Source of the DNA: Rhizobium sp. BT04 | Lineage (GTDB): Bacteria; Pseudomonadota; Alphaproteobacteria; Rhizobiales; Rhizobiaceae | Reading direction: 5' to 3' | DNA length: 64,000 nt | Assembly (NCBI RefSeq): GCF_030053135.1 | Contig: NZ_CP125648.1 | Location: forward strand, 62,001 to 126,000 | Part shown: piece by piece, positions 17,673 to 27,399 of the stretch | Layout of the letters: every line of letters starts with the position of its first letter | Position numbering within the stretch: the first letter of the stretch is position 1 | Position numbers and translations under genes: made by a program | The notes under the pieces: model-generated | The model's input: only the letters and a program-made list of their open reading frames with translations | Database searches by the model: none | Told to the model about the DNA's origin: nothing

Positions 17673-17930
17673 CATCAGTGAGAGGCCGGTACGAAGTCCA
17701 CATTCAGATACACGACCGTCCCGCAGATCGTCGCGGGGCCGGGCTGCATCGCCGAAGCCCATGGGATGAAGGGTGCCGAGGAATCGCGGCGCTTGGCGGC
17801 TGGCGCAACTATATCAGCGCCAAGCTGGCAAGCTGAGGGGAGCCTTCGATGACAGCAAAACTCATCCGGCGCCTGATCGATCTGCTGCGGGACGGTCTGA
17901 CCCGCGGCCAAGCGATCGGCAGCGCCTGTG
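17673..17930. other. Degenerate stretch with possible gene scraps
   Basis: No intact gene. On the plus strand one frame reads TKSTFRYTTVPQIVAGPGC, like the start of iron-containing alcohol dehydrogenase/maleylacetate reductases, then loses similarity and stops near 17839. From 17849 another short frame reads MTAKLIRRLIDLLRDGLTRG and runs into the VOC gene's 3' end. Together with the split remnant this marks a patch of decayed genes beside the insertion. Confidence 0.35.
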
Positions 17931-18341
17931 TCACCCCTGGCGGCTCTGAGAGCGTTCGGCAAGCTCGACGACGATGCCGTCGGGATCGCGAATGAAGGCG
18001 ATCTTGTTCAGCATCTCGGAGTGGACGGCGAGGCGCGGCCGCTCCTTGATCTCGACGCCCGCCTGTTCAAGACGGCCGAAGGTCTCGTCGACATTATCGA
18101 AATGGAAGGTAAGGTGCCGCATACCGGCCGTATCTTCAGGCACGTCGACCGCCCTCGATGCACCGCCGGGCGGAGCAAAGACTTCCAGCATGCCGCCGCC
18201 TGCATCGAGGAACGCCACCTGCATGCCATTTGCCATCGTCTTGCGCAGCACGAGGCTGAGGCCGAGCAGGCCGCAGTAAAAATCAATGGCGCGGTCCATG
18301 TCGCTGACGGTCATGCCGATATGCTCGAAGGATTTCAGCAT
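17931..18341 (-). CDS. VOC/glyoxalase-family protein
   Basis: 136-residue vicinal-oxygen-chelate protein with two beta-alpha-beta-beta-beta modules: FEHIGMTVSDMDRAIDFY at the start and HLTFHFDNVDETFGRL in the middle, with metal ligands plausibly H8, E54-region (MLEVF) and E near the end (GIVVELAE). It is the promoter-distal gene of a leftward set with two Gfo/Idh/MocA oxidoreductases (gap 16 bases), so it may isomerise or cleave a sugar-acid intermediate. Exact reaction unknown. Confidence 0.8.
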   Translation of the reverse strand: MLKSFEHIGMTVSDMDRAIDFYCGLLGLSLVLRKTMANGMQVAFLDAGGGMLEVFAPPGGASRAVDVPEDTAGMRHLTFHFDNVDETFGRLEQAGVEIKERPRLAVHSEMLNKIAFIRDPDGIVVELAERSQSRQG

Positions 18342-18357
18342 AGGAGCCCTCCCCTGC

Positions 18358-19443
18358 TCAGACGCTGCGTTCTTCTTCGGGGAGCCAGGAGCGATAGAGC
18401 GGATGATCGGCGGCGATCGGCATCGCCGTCGGCCGGCCGGTGCGCTGCGAGAAATAGGCTGCGGTCACCAACTCCAGCGAGTTGCGGGCATCCTGCAAAG
18501 TCACCGGCGGGTCGGTGTCCTCGACGATTGCCTTGTGGAAAAGCTCGAACTGACGGGTGTAGCCATCCTCGCCGGGCACATAGGTGGCAAGTGCTGCGTC
18601 GACCCGTGCCTGATGTTCCTCTGTCCCGGCGACGAAAGTCCACGGATCACGGCCCATCGTATAGGGTTCTATGATGCTTTCGGCGACGAGATCGTTGAAG
18701 CAGAAGCGCAGCCGCGAGATCTCCTTACGCGAGCCGAGCGTCATCGACAGTGTTGCCAGCGAGCCGTTCTGCATCTTCACCGAAAGGGCTGCGGTATCTT
18801 CGACCTCGATCGGATTGACCAGCGTGGCGCCATAGGAAAACACCTCGGCGCAGGGGCCATGCACATAGTTCAGCATGTCGTGGGCGTGGATGGCATGGCC
18901 GAGAAGGCCGCCGCCCAGTTCGCTTGCCCACTTGCCGCGCCACGGAACGGCATAATAATCCGGACCGCGCCACCAATGGGTTTCGATCGTTGTCAGGAAC
19001 GGCTTGCCGGCGAGGCCGCTTTCGATCAGCAGCTTCAACTTCTGCAGGCCGGAGCCGTAGCGATACTGGAAGATCGGCATCAGCTTCCTGCCGGGGAAGC
19101 GCGCAAGGATGCGCCCCATCTCGTCGACCTCGGCGATCGAGCCGAAAAGCGGCTTTTCGCAGATCACATGCTTGCCTGACACAATGCCCTTGCGGCAGAG
19201 CTCGAAATGCGAACTCGGCGGCGTCGAAATGTCGATGATATCGAGATCGTCGCGGGCAAACAGCGAATCCGTATTCTGCGTATATTCGGCAATGCCGTAT
19301 TCCTCGCACAGCGCCCTGCCGCGCTCCTCATCGAGCGAGCAGAGCACGGGAACCTCGAAGAGATCCTTGTTCCAGCCGAAGCCGGCCAGATGCCGCGCGG
19401 CAATGCCTGCGCCGATGACGCCGACGCGCAATTTCCTGGTCAT
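18358..19443 (-). CDS. Gfo/Idh/MocA-family oxidoreductase
   Basis: 361 residues. The Rossmann motif VGVIGAGIAARHLAG (residues 7-21) binds NAD(P), the conserved Lys is in CEKPLFG (about 95-101), and the C-terminal GFO/IDH/MocA domain carries the GGGLLGHAIHAHDML block with the usual H-x-x-D. It acts on a cyclic polyol or sugar. It is the middle gene of a leftward operon, 10 bases after another member of the family, which suggests sequential or heteromeric action on one substrate. Confidence 0.88.
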   Translation of the reverse strand: MTRKLRVGVIGAGIAARHLAGFGWNKDLFEVPVLCSLDEERGRALCEEYGIAEYTQNTDSLFARDDLDIIDISTPPSSHFELCRKGIVSGKHVICEKPLFGSIAEVDEMGRILARFPGRKLMPIFQYRYGSGLQKLKLLIESGLAGKPFLTTIETHWWRGPDYYAVPWRGKWASELGGGLLGHAIHAHDMLNYVHGPCAEVFSYGATLVNPIEVEDTAALSVKMQNGSLATLSMTLGSRKEISRLRFCFNDLVAESIIEPYTMGRDPWTFVAGTEEHQARVDAALATYVPGEDGYTRQFELFHKAIVEDTDPPVTLQDARNSLELVTAAYFSQRTGRPTAMPIAADHPLYRSWLPEEERSV

Positions 19444-19453
19444 GATATCCTCC

Positions 19454-20464
19454 TCAGCGAGCGCCGATGCGCGCGGCTTTCACCTGGGCTTCGAGCGAAA
19501 GACGGCAGACTTCGAAAACGTGATCCTGCGTCATCGCCGTCTGCGTGCGGTTGCCGACATCGGCGGTGAAAGCGTCGAAATAATCGAGCTTTTCCCCGCT
19601 GCAATCGATATGGGTCATTTCCTTGCCGTTGACCAGGAAGAGGTGATCCTTGCCCGGCCGGCCGGCGATGTCGATATATTTGCGCAGTTCGATGTAGCCT
19701 TCGGTGCCGAGAATGGTCAGGCGCCCGTCACCCCAGGTCGGCAGCGCCTCTGGCGTAAACCAGTCGACGCGGACATAACCCGCCGCCTTTTCCGAGCGAA
19801 GAAGCACTTCGCCGAAATCCTGGAAGGCGGGTTTGTCGGGCATGCCGAAATTGCCGATCGAGCTTGCGACGACCTCGCCTGTGGTCGAGCCGGTATAGAA
19901 CAGAAACTGGTCGATCTGGTGCGAGGCGATATCGACGATGATGCCGCCGAAGGCTTCGGGATCGAAAAACCAGTCGGGCCGTGTCGGCAGTTGGAGCCGG
20001 TGGGGGCCGACGCCGAGCGTCTGGATCACCTTGCCGATCGCACCCTCGGCGACGAGTTTGCCGGCCTTGACGGCTGAGCGCACGCAATGGCGCTCGGAAA
20101 AGCAGATCGAGAAGATCTTGCCGGTCTTGGCAACGGTCTTCTTGACCTCCTCGAGCTGGGCGAAGGTCGTCACGCCAGGCTTGTCAGTCATCACGTCCTT
20201 GCCCGCCTCCATCGCGCGGATGGCAAGCCCGGCGCGGTCGCGCGGGATTGCGGCAATGCAGATGACATCGATCGACGGATCGGCGAACAGCTTCTCCCGG
20301 TCGATCTGCGGCGCGTCGGGATAGGTCTTCTCGAAGGCCTCGCGCAATGCAGGCACCGACGTCTGCGGGCAATAGCCGACGAACTCGCCGCCTGACGCAA
20401 GCAGTCCTTTCACGTGATCGAACGTATGCCCATGGTCGATTCCGACGACGGCAAATCTCAACAT
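19454..20464 (-). CDS. Gfo/Idh/MocA-family oxidoreductase
   Basis: 336 residues beginning MLRFAVVGIDHGHTFDHV. The nucleotide-binding start is VVGIDHGH rather than the textbook GxGxxG, a variant seen in some family branches. DKPGVT (about residue 99) replaces the usual EKP, keeping the key Lys, and GGIIVDIASHQIDQFL supplies the C-terminal histidine/aspartate. GGAGG nine bases before ATG 20464 fixes the start; longer frames lack a ribosome site. First gene of a leftward operon, divergent from an FAH-family gene. Confidence 0.86.
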   Translation of the reverse strand: MLRFAVVGIDHGHTFDHVKGLLASGGEFVGYCPQTSVPALREAFEKTYPDAPQIDREKLFADPSIDVICIAAIPRDRAGLAIRAMEAGKDVMTDKPGVTTFAQLEEVKKTVAKTGKIFSICFSERHCVRSAVKAGKLVAEGAIGKVIQTLGVGPHRLQLPTRPDWFFDPEAFGGIIVDIASHQIDQFLFYTGSTTGEVVASSIGNFGMPDKPAFQDFGEVLLRSEKAAGYVRVDWFTPEALPTWGDGRLTILGTEGYIELRKYIDIAGRPGKDHLFLVNGKEMTHIDCSGEKLDYFDAFTADVGNRTQTAMTQDHVFEVCRLSLEAQVKAARIGAR

Positions 20465-20832
20465 CGCTACAATATCCTCCCGGGATTTTCGTAAGCCCGG
20501 CTGACGCCGGCACGTCCATGTCGGGCAAAACAGATAACGAAAGCTGGCGCCTGTCAAGGCAAGATCAGGGGTCAATTTTCCCGTTTTGCAAATTAAATAT
20601 TTGAAATATAACGATTATTTTGTATCTAAATAGTTATTTTGCAGGCTTTTCGGCGATTGGAATTTCCCAGATGGCGGCGGCTCGATCCGATCGGGCGAAA
20701 GTCTTTTTCCCCAGCGTGTCTTGCCCCATCCCGATGAATGTGATCGATTTCGGCGGCCGCCGGGCTGGAGGGCGGCAACACCCCGCAATTTTTAAAAGAG
20801 CGCTCCCCGCTCGCCTGTGACGGAAGATCGCC
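20465..20832. promoter_or_regulatory. Divergent control region, partly AT-rich
   Basis: 368 bases without a gene between divergent operons. The part at about 20580-20642 is strikingly AT-rich for this genome (TTAAATATTTGAAATATAAC) and probably holds promoters for one or both sides. No clear operator repeat was resolved. Confidence 0.45.
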
Positions 20833-21993
20833 ATGTCTCATCCCCTTCTCGATGCCGCCGCTTCGGGTGGTCTTTTTGTCGGTCGCGTCTGGAATCCTGG
20901 GGTTGCCGGGCCGAGCGTCGTGACGCTTCGGGAGGGGGCCCTGGTCGACATTACCTCACGCGAGGCGCCGACACTGAGCGCCCTGCTCGAGCGGCAGGAT
21001 CCCGCCGGCTTCGTCCGCGCGGCAAGCGGCAAGGTGATCGGCTCACTGGAGGAGATTGCCGCCAACAGCACCGGCACACCCGACGAAGCACACCCCTATC
21101 TGCTTGCGCCCGCCGACCTGCAGGCGGTCAAGGCCTGCGGCGTCACCTTCGCCCAGTCGATGATCGAGCGCGTCATCGAGGAGAAGGCTGCCGGCAATCC
21201 GGAGCGTGCCGCCTCGATCCGCGAGCGCGTCAGCACGCTGATCGGCGGCAGCCTTACCAATCTCAAGGCCGGCTCGCCGGAGGCCGCCAAGGTCAAGCAG
21301 GCGCTGATCGACGAGGGCATGTGGTCGCAATATCTCGAGGTCGGCATCGGCCCCGATGCCGAAGTCTTCACCAAGGCGCCGGTGCTCTCCTCGGTCGGCT
21401 GGGGTGCGGATGTCGGCCTGCATCCGATCTCGACTTGGAACAATCCCGAGCCGGAAATCGTGCTCGCCGTCAACAGCCGCGGCGAGATCAAGGGTGCGAC
21501 GCTCGGCAACGACGTCAATCTGCGCGACGTCGAGGGCCGCTCGGCACTGCTGCTCGGCAAGGCCAAGGACAACAACGCCTCCTGCTCGATCGGCCCCTTC
21601 ATCCGCCTGTTCGATGCCGGTTACGGCCTCGATGATGTGCGCAGGGCTGAACTCGACCTGAAAGTGACCGGGCAGGACGGATTCGTGTTGCACGGCAAGA
21701 GTTCGATGGCGCAGATCAGCCGCGACCCGACCGATCTCGTCAAGCAGACGCTGGGCGCCCATCATCAGTATCCCGATGGTTTCATGCTCTTTCTCGGCAC
21801 GCTGTTTGCGCCGACTAAGGATCGAGACGCGCCGAAGCAGGGGTTCACCCACAAGATCGGCGATGTCGTCGAGATCTCCTCGGCGGGGCTCGGCGCGCTC
21901 GTCAACACCGTGCGGCTCTCCACCGAATGCCCGCCCTGGACCTTCGGCATTTCGGCGCTGATGCGCAACCTCGCGAAGCGCGGTCTTCTCTAA
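20833..21993 (+). CDS. FAH-family sugar-acid dehydratase/hydrolase
   Basis: 386-residue fumarylacetoacetate hydrolase-fold enzyme. The core has EVFTKAPVLSSVGWGADVG, NNPEPEIVLAVNSRG (metal-binding glutamates) and LGNDVNLRDVEGRS. The length and the N-terminal domain fit 2-keto-3-deoxy-pentonate dehydratases (XylX/KdaD type) better than short FAH enzymes; this is inferred. It faces two Gfo/Idh/MocA genes and a VOC gene, which would make a small sugar-acid catabolic cluster. The start is ATG 20833 with GGAAG upstream. It converges with methylmalonyl-CoA mutase, ending one base apart. Confidence 0.82.
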   Translation: MSHPLLDAAASGGLFVGRVWNPGVAGPSVVTLREGALVDITSREAPTLSALLERQDPAGFVRAASGKVIGSLEEIAANSTGTPDEAHPYLLAPADLQAVKACGVTFAQSMIERVIEEKAAGNPERAASIRERVSTLIGGSLTNLKAGSPEAAKVKQALIDEGMWSQYLEVGIGPDAEVFTKAPVLSSVGWGADVGLHPISTWNNPEPEIVLAVNSRGEIKGATLGNDVNLRDVEGRSALLLGKAKDNNASCSIGPFIRLFDAGYGLDDVRRAELDLKVTGQDGFVLHGKSSMAQISRDPTDLVKQTLGAHHQYPDGFMLFLGTLFAPTKDRDAPKQGFTHKIGDVVEISSAGLGALVNTVRLSTECPPWTFGISALMRNLAKRGLL

Positions 21994-21994
21994 G

Positions 21995-24133
21995 CTACTG
22001 ATTTCGCCGCCTGCCCTGCAATAGATCGAGAACGGAGTTTGCCGCCTCGAGAACGTTTGTACCGGGGCCGAACACGGCGGCAACGCCGTGTTCGTGCAGG
22101 AAGTCATAGTCCTGCCGGGGAATAACGCCGCCGCAAACGACGATGATCTCGTCACCGCCCTTTTCCCTCAGCCTGTCGATCAGCTGCGGCAGCAGCGTCC
22201 TGTGGCCTGCGGCCAACGACGAGACGCCGACGACATTGACCTTTTCGCTGAGTGCCATCTCGACAGCCTCGTCAGGCGTCTGGAACAGCGGACCGGCGAG
22301 CACATCGAAGCCGATATCCCCGAAAGCCGAGGCGATCACCTTGGCGCCCCGGTCGTGCCCATCCTGGCCGAGCTTGGCGACCATGATTTTCGGCCGCTGC
22401 CCCATCGCTTCCGTCACCTCCGTCATGCGTCCCTTGAGGACGGCGAGTTCCGGCTCGTTGTCATAGGCCTCGCCATAGACGCCGGTGATGACCTCAGGTG
22501 TCGCGGCATGATCGCCGAAGGCCGCGCGCATGGCATCCGATATCTCGCCGACGGTGGCGCGGCCTCGCGCCGCCTCGATCGCGGCTTCGAGCAGGTTGCC
22601 CCTGCCGCTCCGGGCGATTTCCGCCAGGGCTGCCAACGTCTCGCGTACGACGTTGCCGTCGCGGCGCCGTTTGGTTTCCTCGATCCGTTTGATCTGCGCG
22701 GTACGCACCGCGCTGTTGTCGATCTCCAGAATGTCGATCGGCTGTTCGTTGTCGAGCCTATAGCGGTTGACGCCGACGATGACCTCCTCGCCCTTGTCGA
22801 CGGCCGCCTGACGGCGCGCGGCCGCTTCCTCGATCAGCCGTTTCGGCAGGCCGTCATTGACGGCCTTCGTCATGCCGCCGAGCGCTTCCACCTCCTCGAT
22901 CAGCGCCCAGGCCTTGTCGGCAAGCTCCTTCGTCAGGCTTTCGACGTAATAGGAGCCGGCGAGCGGATCGACCACCTTGGTGACGCCAGTCTCATGCTGG
23001 AGGATCAGCTGGGTGTTGCGGGCGATGCGGGCGGAAAATTCCGTCGGCAGCGCCATTGCCTCGTCGAAGGAGTTGGTGTGCAGCGACTGCGTGCCGCCGA
23101 GCACGGCCGACATCGCCTCGAAGGCGGTGCGGATAATGTTGTTATAGGGGTCCTGTTCCTGCAGCGAGACGCCGGAGGTCTGGCAATGGGTGCGCAGCAT
23201 CAGCGAGGAAGCCTTCTTCGGCTGGAACTCGTCCATGATCCGGCTCCACAGCAGCCGTGCGGCGCGAAGCTTGGCCGCCTCCATGAAGAAATTCATGCCG
23301 ATCGCGAAGAAGAAGGAGAGCCTTCCGGCGAAATCATCGACATTGAGGCCCTTGGCGATCGCCGCCCTGACATATTCGCGGCCGTCGGCCAGCGTGAAGG
23401 CGAGTTCCTGCGTGAGCGTCGCGCCGGCCTCCTGCATGTGATAGCCGGAGATCGAGATCGAGTTGAATTTCGGCATCTCCCTTGCGGTATATTCGATGAT
23501 GTCGGCAACGATCCGCATCGAGGGTTCCGGCGGATAGATATAGGTGTTGCGGACCATGAACTCCTTGAGGATGTCGTTCTGGATGGTCCCCGACAGCTCG
23601 GCCCGCGCCACGCCCTGCTCCTCGCCGGCGACGATGAAGGAAGCGAGGATCGGGATGACGGCGCCGTTCATGGTCATCGACACCGACATGTCGCCGAGCG
23701 GAATGCCGTCGAACAGGATCTTCATGTCCTCGACGCTGTCGATCGCCACACCCGCCTTGCCGACATCGCCTTCGACGCGGGGATGGTCGCTGTCATAACC
23801 GCGATGGGTGGCAAGATCGAAGGCCACCGACAGGCCCTTCTGGCCGGCGGCCAGGTTGCGGCGATAAAAGGCGTTTGATTCCTCTGCCGTCGAGAAGCCG
23901 GCATATTGGCGGATCGTCCAGGGCCGGCCGGCATACATCGTCGCCCGCGGGCCGCGGGTAAAGGGTGAAAAACCGGGAAGCGAGCCAAGGTGCTCGGCGC
24001 TTTCGATATCCTCGGCCGTATAGAGCGGCTTGACGGCAATGCCTTCCGGCGTTTGCCAGGTCAGCGTTTCGGACGAGGCGCGCAATTCCTTCTGCGCCAG
24101 TTCCGCCCAATCCGACAGCGTCTTTTTCGTCAT
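21995..24133 (-). CDS. scpA: Methylmalonyl-CoA mutase
   Basis: 712-residue adenosylcobalamin enzyme interconverting methylmalonyl-CoA and succinyl-CoA. The N-terminal TIM barrel includes [20 protein letters not shown] and [13 protein letters not shown], both acyl-CoA-binding signatures. The C-terminal B12 domain has the base-off motif DGHDRGAK (about residue 595) and [11 protein letters not shown]. The single-chain length is that of bacterial ScpA/BhbA. In rhizobia it links propionyl-CoA and polyhydroxybutyrate metabolism to the TCA cycle. No MeaB/ArgK chaperone or epimerase is adjacent. Confidence 0.95.
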   Translation of the reverse strand: MTKKTLSDWAELAQKELRASSETLTWQTPEGIAVKPLYTAEDIESAEHLGSLPGFSPFTRGPRATMYAGRPWTIRQYAGFSTAEESNAFYRRNLAAGQKGLSVAFDLATHRGYDSDHPRVEGDVGKAGVAIDSVEDMKILFDGIPLGDMSVSMTMNGAVIPILASFIVAGEEQGVARAELSGTIQNDILKEFMVRNTYIYPPEPSMRIVADIIEYTAREMPKFNSISISGYHMQEAGATLTQELAFTLADGREYVRAAIAKGLNVDDFAGRLSFFFAIGMNFFMEAAKLRAARLLWSRIMDEFQPKKASSLMLRTHCQTSGVSLQEQDPYNNIIRTAFEAMSAVLGGTQSLHTNSFDEAMALPTEFSARIARNTQLILQHETGVTKVVDPLAGSYYVESLTKELADKAWALIEEVEALGGMTKAVNDGLPKRLIEEAAARRQAAVDKGEEVIVGVNRYRLDNEQPIDILEIDNSAVRTAQIKRIEETKRRRDGNVVRETLAALAEIARSGRGNLLEAAIEAARGRATVGEISDAMRAAFGDHAATPEVITGVYGEAYDNEPELAVLKGRMTEVTEAMGQRPKIMVAKLGQDGHDRGAKVIASAFGDIGFDVLAGPLFQTPDEAVEMALSEKVNVVGVSSLAAGHRTLLPQLIDRLREKGGDEIIVVCGGVIPRQDYDFLHEHGVAAVFGPGTNVLEAANSVLDLLQGRRRNQ

Positions 24134-24231
24134 GCCTTTCCTCCGGCTTATTTCATCCGCACCCTACCATTTCACAGGATCGCCGTGCGATACAAATCCT
24201 TGATTTTTATTCCCAGCTCTGGACCCGTCCG

Positions 24232-25590
24232 ATGAAGACAATACAGATCTATGCCTTCGACATGAATTGCGTCGGGCATATCAACCACGGCCTGTGGACG
24301 CATCCGCGCGACCGGTCGATGCATTATACCGATCTCGATTATTGGACGGAGTTTGCCGAGACCGCCGAGCGCGGCAAGCTGGACGGTATCTTCCTCGCCG
24401 ATATCGTCGGCGTCTATGACGTTTACAGGGGCAGTCCGGCGCCGGTGATCGCAACGGCGGCGCAGATTCCCGTCAATGATCCGCTGATCCCGATTTCGGC
24501 GATGGCTTACGTCACCAAACACTTAGGTTTCGGCGTCACCGTCAACACCACCTACGAGCCGCCCTTCCTGCTGGCGCGGCGTATGTCGACACTCGATCAC
24601 CTGACCAAGGGGCGGATCGGCTGGAACATCGTCACCGGCTATCTCGATAGTGCTGCCCGCAGCATGGGTTTCGACAGGCTGCCGGATCATGATGCGCGTT
24701 ATGACGCAGCCGAGGAATATCTCGAAATCGTCTACAAGCTCTGGGAAGGCAGCTGGGACGACGATGCGGTGTTGCGCGACAAGGCGGGCGGCGTCTATGC
24801 CGATCCCTCCAAAGTGCGGACTGTCCGTCACGACGGTAAATATTACCGGATGGAGGGTATCCATCTCTCCGAACCTTCTCCGCAGCGCACGCCCCTGCTC
24901 TTCCAGGCCGGCGCCTCCGCACGCGGTCAGGACTTTGCCGCCCGCCACGCTGAATGCGTCTTTCTCGCGGGCCCGAACCCCCGGGTGGTGAGGCCGACCG
25001 TCGATGCGCTGCGGGCGAAGGCGGCGGAATTCGGCCGCGGCGCCGATGCATTGAAGATCCTGAGCCTGATCACTGTCGTCGTCGGGCGGACGGAGACGCA
25101 AGCGCAGGAGAAGCTGGAGGATTATCGCCGCCATGCCAGCGTCGAGGCCTCGCTTGCGCATTATTCGGCTTCCGTCGGTATCGATTTTTCGAAGTATGAC
25201 CTGGATGACGTCATCGATCAGAGTTCGACGAATGCCAATCAGTCGGCGCTTGCTGCCATCACCAGGCAAGCGGCAAAGCCTGTGACGAAGCGGGAGATCA
25301 TCGACCAGATGGTTCTCGGCAGCCGGATGAAGCCGATGGTGGGCGCACCGGAGCAGATCGCCGATCATCTCCAGACATGGATCGAAGAGGGCGATATCGA
25401 CGGTTTCAACCTGGCGCGGACGGTGGCGCCGGAGAGCCTGCGTGATTTCGTCGACTTGGTGGTGCCGGTGCTGCAGGAGCGCGGCCTCTTCAAGGCGGAC
25501 TATGCGGAAGGGCCGCTGCGGCGGAAGCTCTTCGGCGGCGGGAACGGCAGGTTGCCCGCCGCTCATCCCGCCGCGCGCTTCCGCTGCTGA
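24232..25590 (+). CDS. FMN-dependent monooxygenase, NtaA/SnaA/DszA family
   Basis: 452 residues of the flavin-utilising monooxygenase superfamily (bacterial luciferase-like barrel). Family blocks include DLDYWTEFAETAERGKLDG, GFGVTVNTTYEPPFLLARR and KGRIGWNIVTGYLDSAARS. Members oxidise nitrilotriacetate, dibenzothiophene sulfone or dimethyl sulfide with FMNH2 from a partner reductase. Here a MetQNI importer and an NADPH-FMN reductase lie downstream on the other strand, which suggests release of sulfur from an organosulfur compound. It converges with metI, two bases apart. Substrate not known. Confidence 0.88.
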   Translation: MKTIQIYAFDMNCVGHINHGLWTHPRDRSMHYTDLDYWTEFAETAERGKLDGIFLADIVGVYDVYRGSPAPVIATAAQIPVNDPLIPISAMAYVTKHLGFGVTVNTTYEPPFLLARRMSTLDHLTKGRIGWNIVTGYLDSAARSMGFDRLPDHDARYDAAEEYLEIVYKLWEGSWDDDAVLRDKAGGVYADPSKVRTVRHDGKYYRMEGIHLSEPSPQRTPLLFQAGASARGQDFAARHAECVFLAGPNPRVVRPTVDALRAKAAEFGRGADALKILSLITVVVGRTETQAQEKLEDYRRHASVEASLAHYSASVGIDFSKYDLDDVIDQSSTNANQSALAAITRQAAKPVTKREIIDQMVLGSRMKPMVGAPEQIADHLQTWIEEGDIDGFNLARTVAPESLRDFVDLVVPVLQERGLFKADYAEGPLRRKLFGGGNGRLPAAHPAARFRC

Positions 25591-25591
25591 C

Positions 25592-26245
25592 TTATCTCCG
25601 GTCCAGTTTGGCGACGAGCCGGTCGCCAAACCACTGAATGCCGCAGACGAGGACGATGAGCACTGCCACCACCGCGATCATCACGCTGGTTTCGAAGCGC
25701 TGATAGCCATAGCGGATGGCGAGATCCCCGAGGCCGCCGGCGCCGATTGCGCCGGCCATCGCCGAAGCGCCGATCAACGTCACCAGCGTGACGGTGAAAC
25801 CGGCGACGATGCCGGCCAGCGCTTCGGGCACCAGCACCTCGCGGATGATCGTCCACCGGTTGCCGCCCATGGCGCGTACCGCATCGATCAGCCCGCGGTC
25901 GACCTCACGCAGCGACACTTCGGCGATGCGGGCGTAATAGGGGGTCGCGGCGATGGCGAGCGGCACGATGGCCGCCCAGGTGCCGAGCGCCGTACCGACG
26001 ATCAGCCGCGTCAGCGGGATCAGCGCCACGAGCAGGATAATAAAGGGTACCGAGCGGAAGCCGTTGATGACGGCGCCGAGCCCGCGGTTGATCCAGAGGT
26101 TTTCAGCGATGCCGCCGCGTGCCGTGACAACAAGGGCAAGGCCGAGCGGCAGGCCGGCGACGAGCGAGATCACTCCCGAGGCGAAGGTCATCAGGATCGT
26201 CTCCCAGAGGGAGCGGACCAGCAGTTCAAGCATGATCGGTGTCAT
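25592..26245 (-). CDS. metI: Methionine ABC transporter permease
   Basis: 217-residue inner-membrane permease with five or six helices and the EAA coupling loop around EVLVPEALAGIVAGFT. The ATG at 26245 overlaps the end of metN by 20 bases and has GGAGG upstream on its strand, so it is co-translated with the ATPase. MetI pairs with MetN and MetQ to import D/L-methionine. Confidence 0.92.
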   Translation of the reverse strand: MTPIMLELLVRSLWETILMTFASGVISLVAGLPLGLALVVTARGGIAENLWINRGLGAVINGFRSVPFIILLVALIPLTRLIVGTALGTWAAIVPLAIAATPYYARIAEVSLREVDRGLIDAVRAMGGNRWTIIREVLVPEALAGIVAGFTVTLVTLIGASAMAGAIGAGGLGDLAIRYGYQRFETSVMIAVVAVLIVLVCGIQWFGDRLVAKLDRR

Positions 26246-27311
26246 AACCAAGCACCTCCACCCGGGCGGACCGGGCCGTCAGGAATTGTTCGACCTTTCC
26301 GGCAAGCGCGGGATCGCGCGTGGGAACGGCGATGAAGAACCTTGCCACCGGCTGGTTCTGGATGTGGTCGATGCCGCCGTGCACGAGGCGGAAGGAATGC
26401 GGCAGCGCCGCCGAGAGCTCGGCAAACAGCGCGCCTTGCGCTTCAGGTCCGGCGAGATCGACACTGAGGATCGCCTCGCTTCCTGTCGTTACCGACAGCC
26501 GTCGGGCGATGTGATCGGGAAGCTGCGGGCGGATGCTGCCGAGCAGGCTCCCGGTGATGTCAGCCTGCGGGTTGGCGAAGACCGACCAGACCTGTCCTTC
26601 CTCGGCGATCCGCCCGGCATCGATGACGGCGACGCGATCGGCAATGCCGCGCACCACTTCCATCTCGTGGGTGATCAGCAGAATGGTCAGGCCGAGCTTG
26701 CGGTTGATATCCCTAAGCAGCGCCAGGATCGACCGGGTCGTTTCCGGATCGAGCGCCGATGTCGCCTCGTCGGACAACAGCAGTGCCGGGCGTGCCGCCA
26801 GCGCCCGGGCGATACCAACGCGCTGTTTCTGGCCGCCGGATAGCGATGAGGGATAGGCTTTCGCCTTGTCGGCAAGGCCGACGAGATCGAGCAGCTCATG
26901 CGCTCGTTTCAAGCGCTCGTTCTTGGCAACGCCCTCGATCTTCAGCGGCAGCGCGACATTCTCCTCGACGGTCTTGGCGGAAAGCAGGTTGAAATGCTGG
27001 AAGATCATGCCGATGCGGCGACGCAACGGCTGCAAATCCTGTTCCTGAAGTCTGGTGATATCGCGGCCTTCGATCAGGATCTCGCCGCTGTCGGCGCGCT
27101 CCAGGCCGTTCAGGCAGCGGATAAGCGTCGATTTGCCGGCGCCGCTGCGGCCAATGATGCCGAGGATCTCACCCCTCTTCACCGTCAGCGAAATACCGTC
27201 GAGTGCCGGCGTGGCTCCGAACCGCCGCTTTACGTCGGTCAGCTTCACCACCTCTTCGGCCGCCGCTTGCGGCTGCGTCTCGATCGCTGTGGCGGAAACA
27301 AGGGAATTCAT
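26226..27311 (-). CDS. metN: Methionine ABC transporter ATPase
   Basis: 361 residues. Walker A GRSGAGKST (about 56-64), signature LSGGQKQRVGIARAL, and Walker B ALLLSDEATSALD are all present. The C-terminal NIL/ACT-like domain (about 275-350) is where intracellular methionine binds to inhibit transport in the family. The second gene of metQ-metN-metI; an 88-base gap with a strong hairpin separates it from metQ. Confidence 0.94.
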   Translation of the reverse strand: MNSLVSATAIETQPQAAAEEVVKLTDVKRRFGATPALDGISLTVKRGEILGIIGRSGAGKSTLIRCLNGLERADSGEILIEGRDITRLQEQDLQPLRRRIGMIFQHFNLLSAKTVEENVALPLKIEGVAKNERLKRAHELLDLVGLADKAKAYPSSLSGGQKQRVGIARALAARPALLLSDEATSALDPETTRSILALLRDINRKLGLTILLITHEMEVVRGIADRVAVIDAGRIAEEGQVWSVFANPQADITGSLLGSIRPQLPDHIARRLSVTTGSEAILSVDLAGPEAQGALFAELSAALPHSFRLVHGGIDHIQNQPVARFFIAVPTRDPALAGKVEQFLTARSARVEVLGYDTDHA

Positions 27312-27334
27312 ATGCTTTTCCTTACAAACACTGA

Positions 27335-27367
27335 AGGCGGTCCGGGCAAGGAACGCCCGGACCGCCT
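27335..27367 (-). repeat. 13-bp perfect stem-loop between metQ and metN
   Basis: AGGCGGTCCGGGC, a 7-base loop and its exact complement lie in the metQ-metN gap. There is no T-run after it, so it may act as an mRNA stabiliser or partial terminator that raises binding-protein level over the ATPase, as often seen in importer operons. Role inferred. Confidence 0.6.
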
Positions 27368-27399
27368 CTCGCAGGCCTTAACCCCGGCCCTCTCTCGGA

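Noticed and set aside
22088..23878. 596-codon open frame on the plus strand
   Set aside because: It lies entirely opposite methylmalonyl-CoA mutase, has no domain, and its Arg/Asp/His-rich composition is that of an antisense frame in high-GC DNA.
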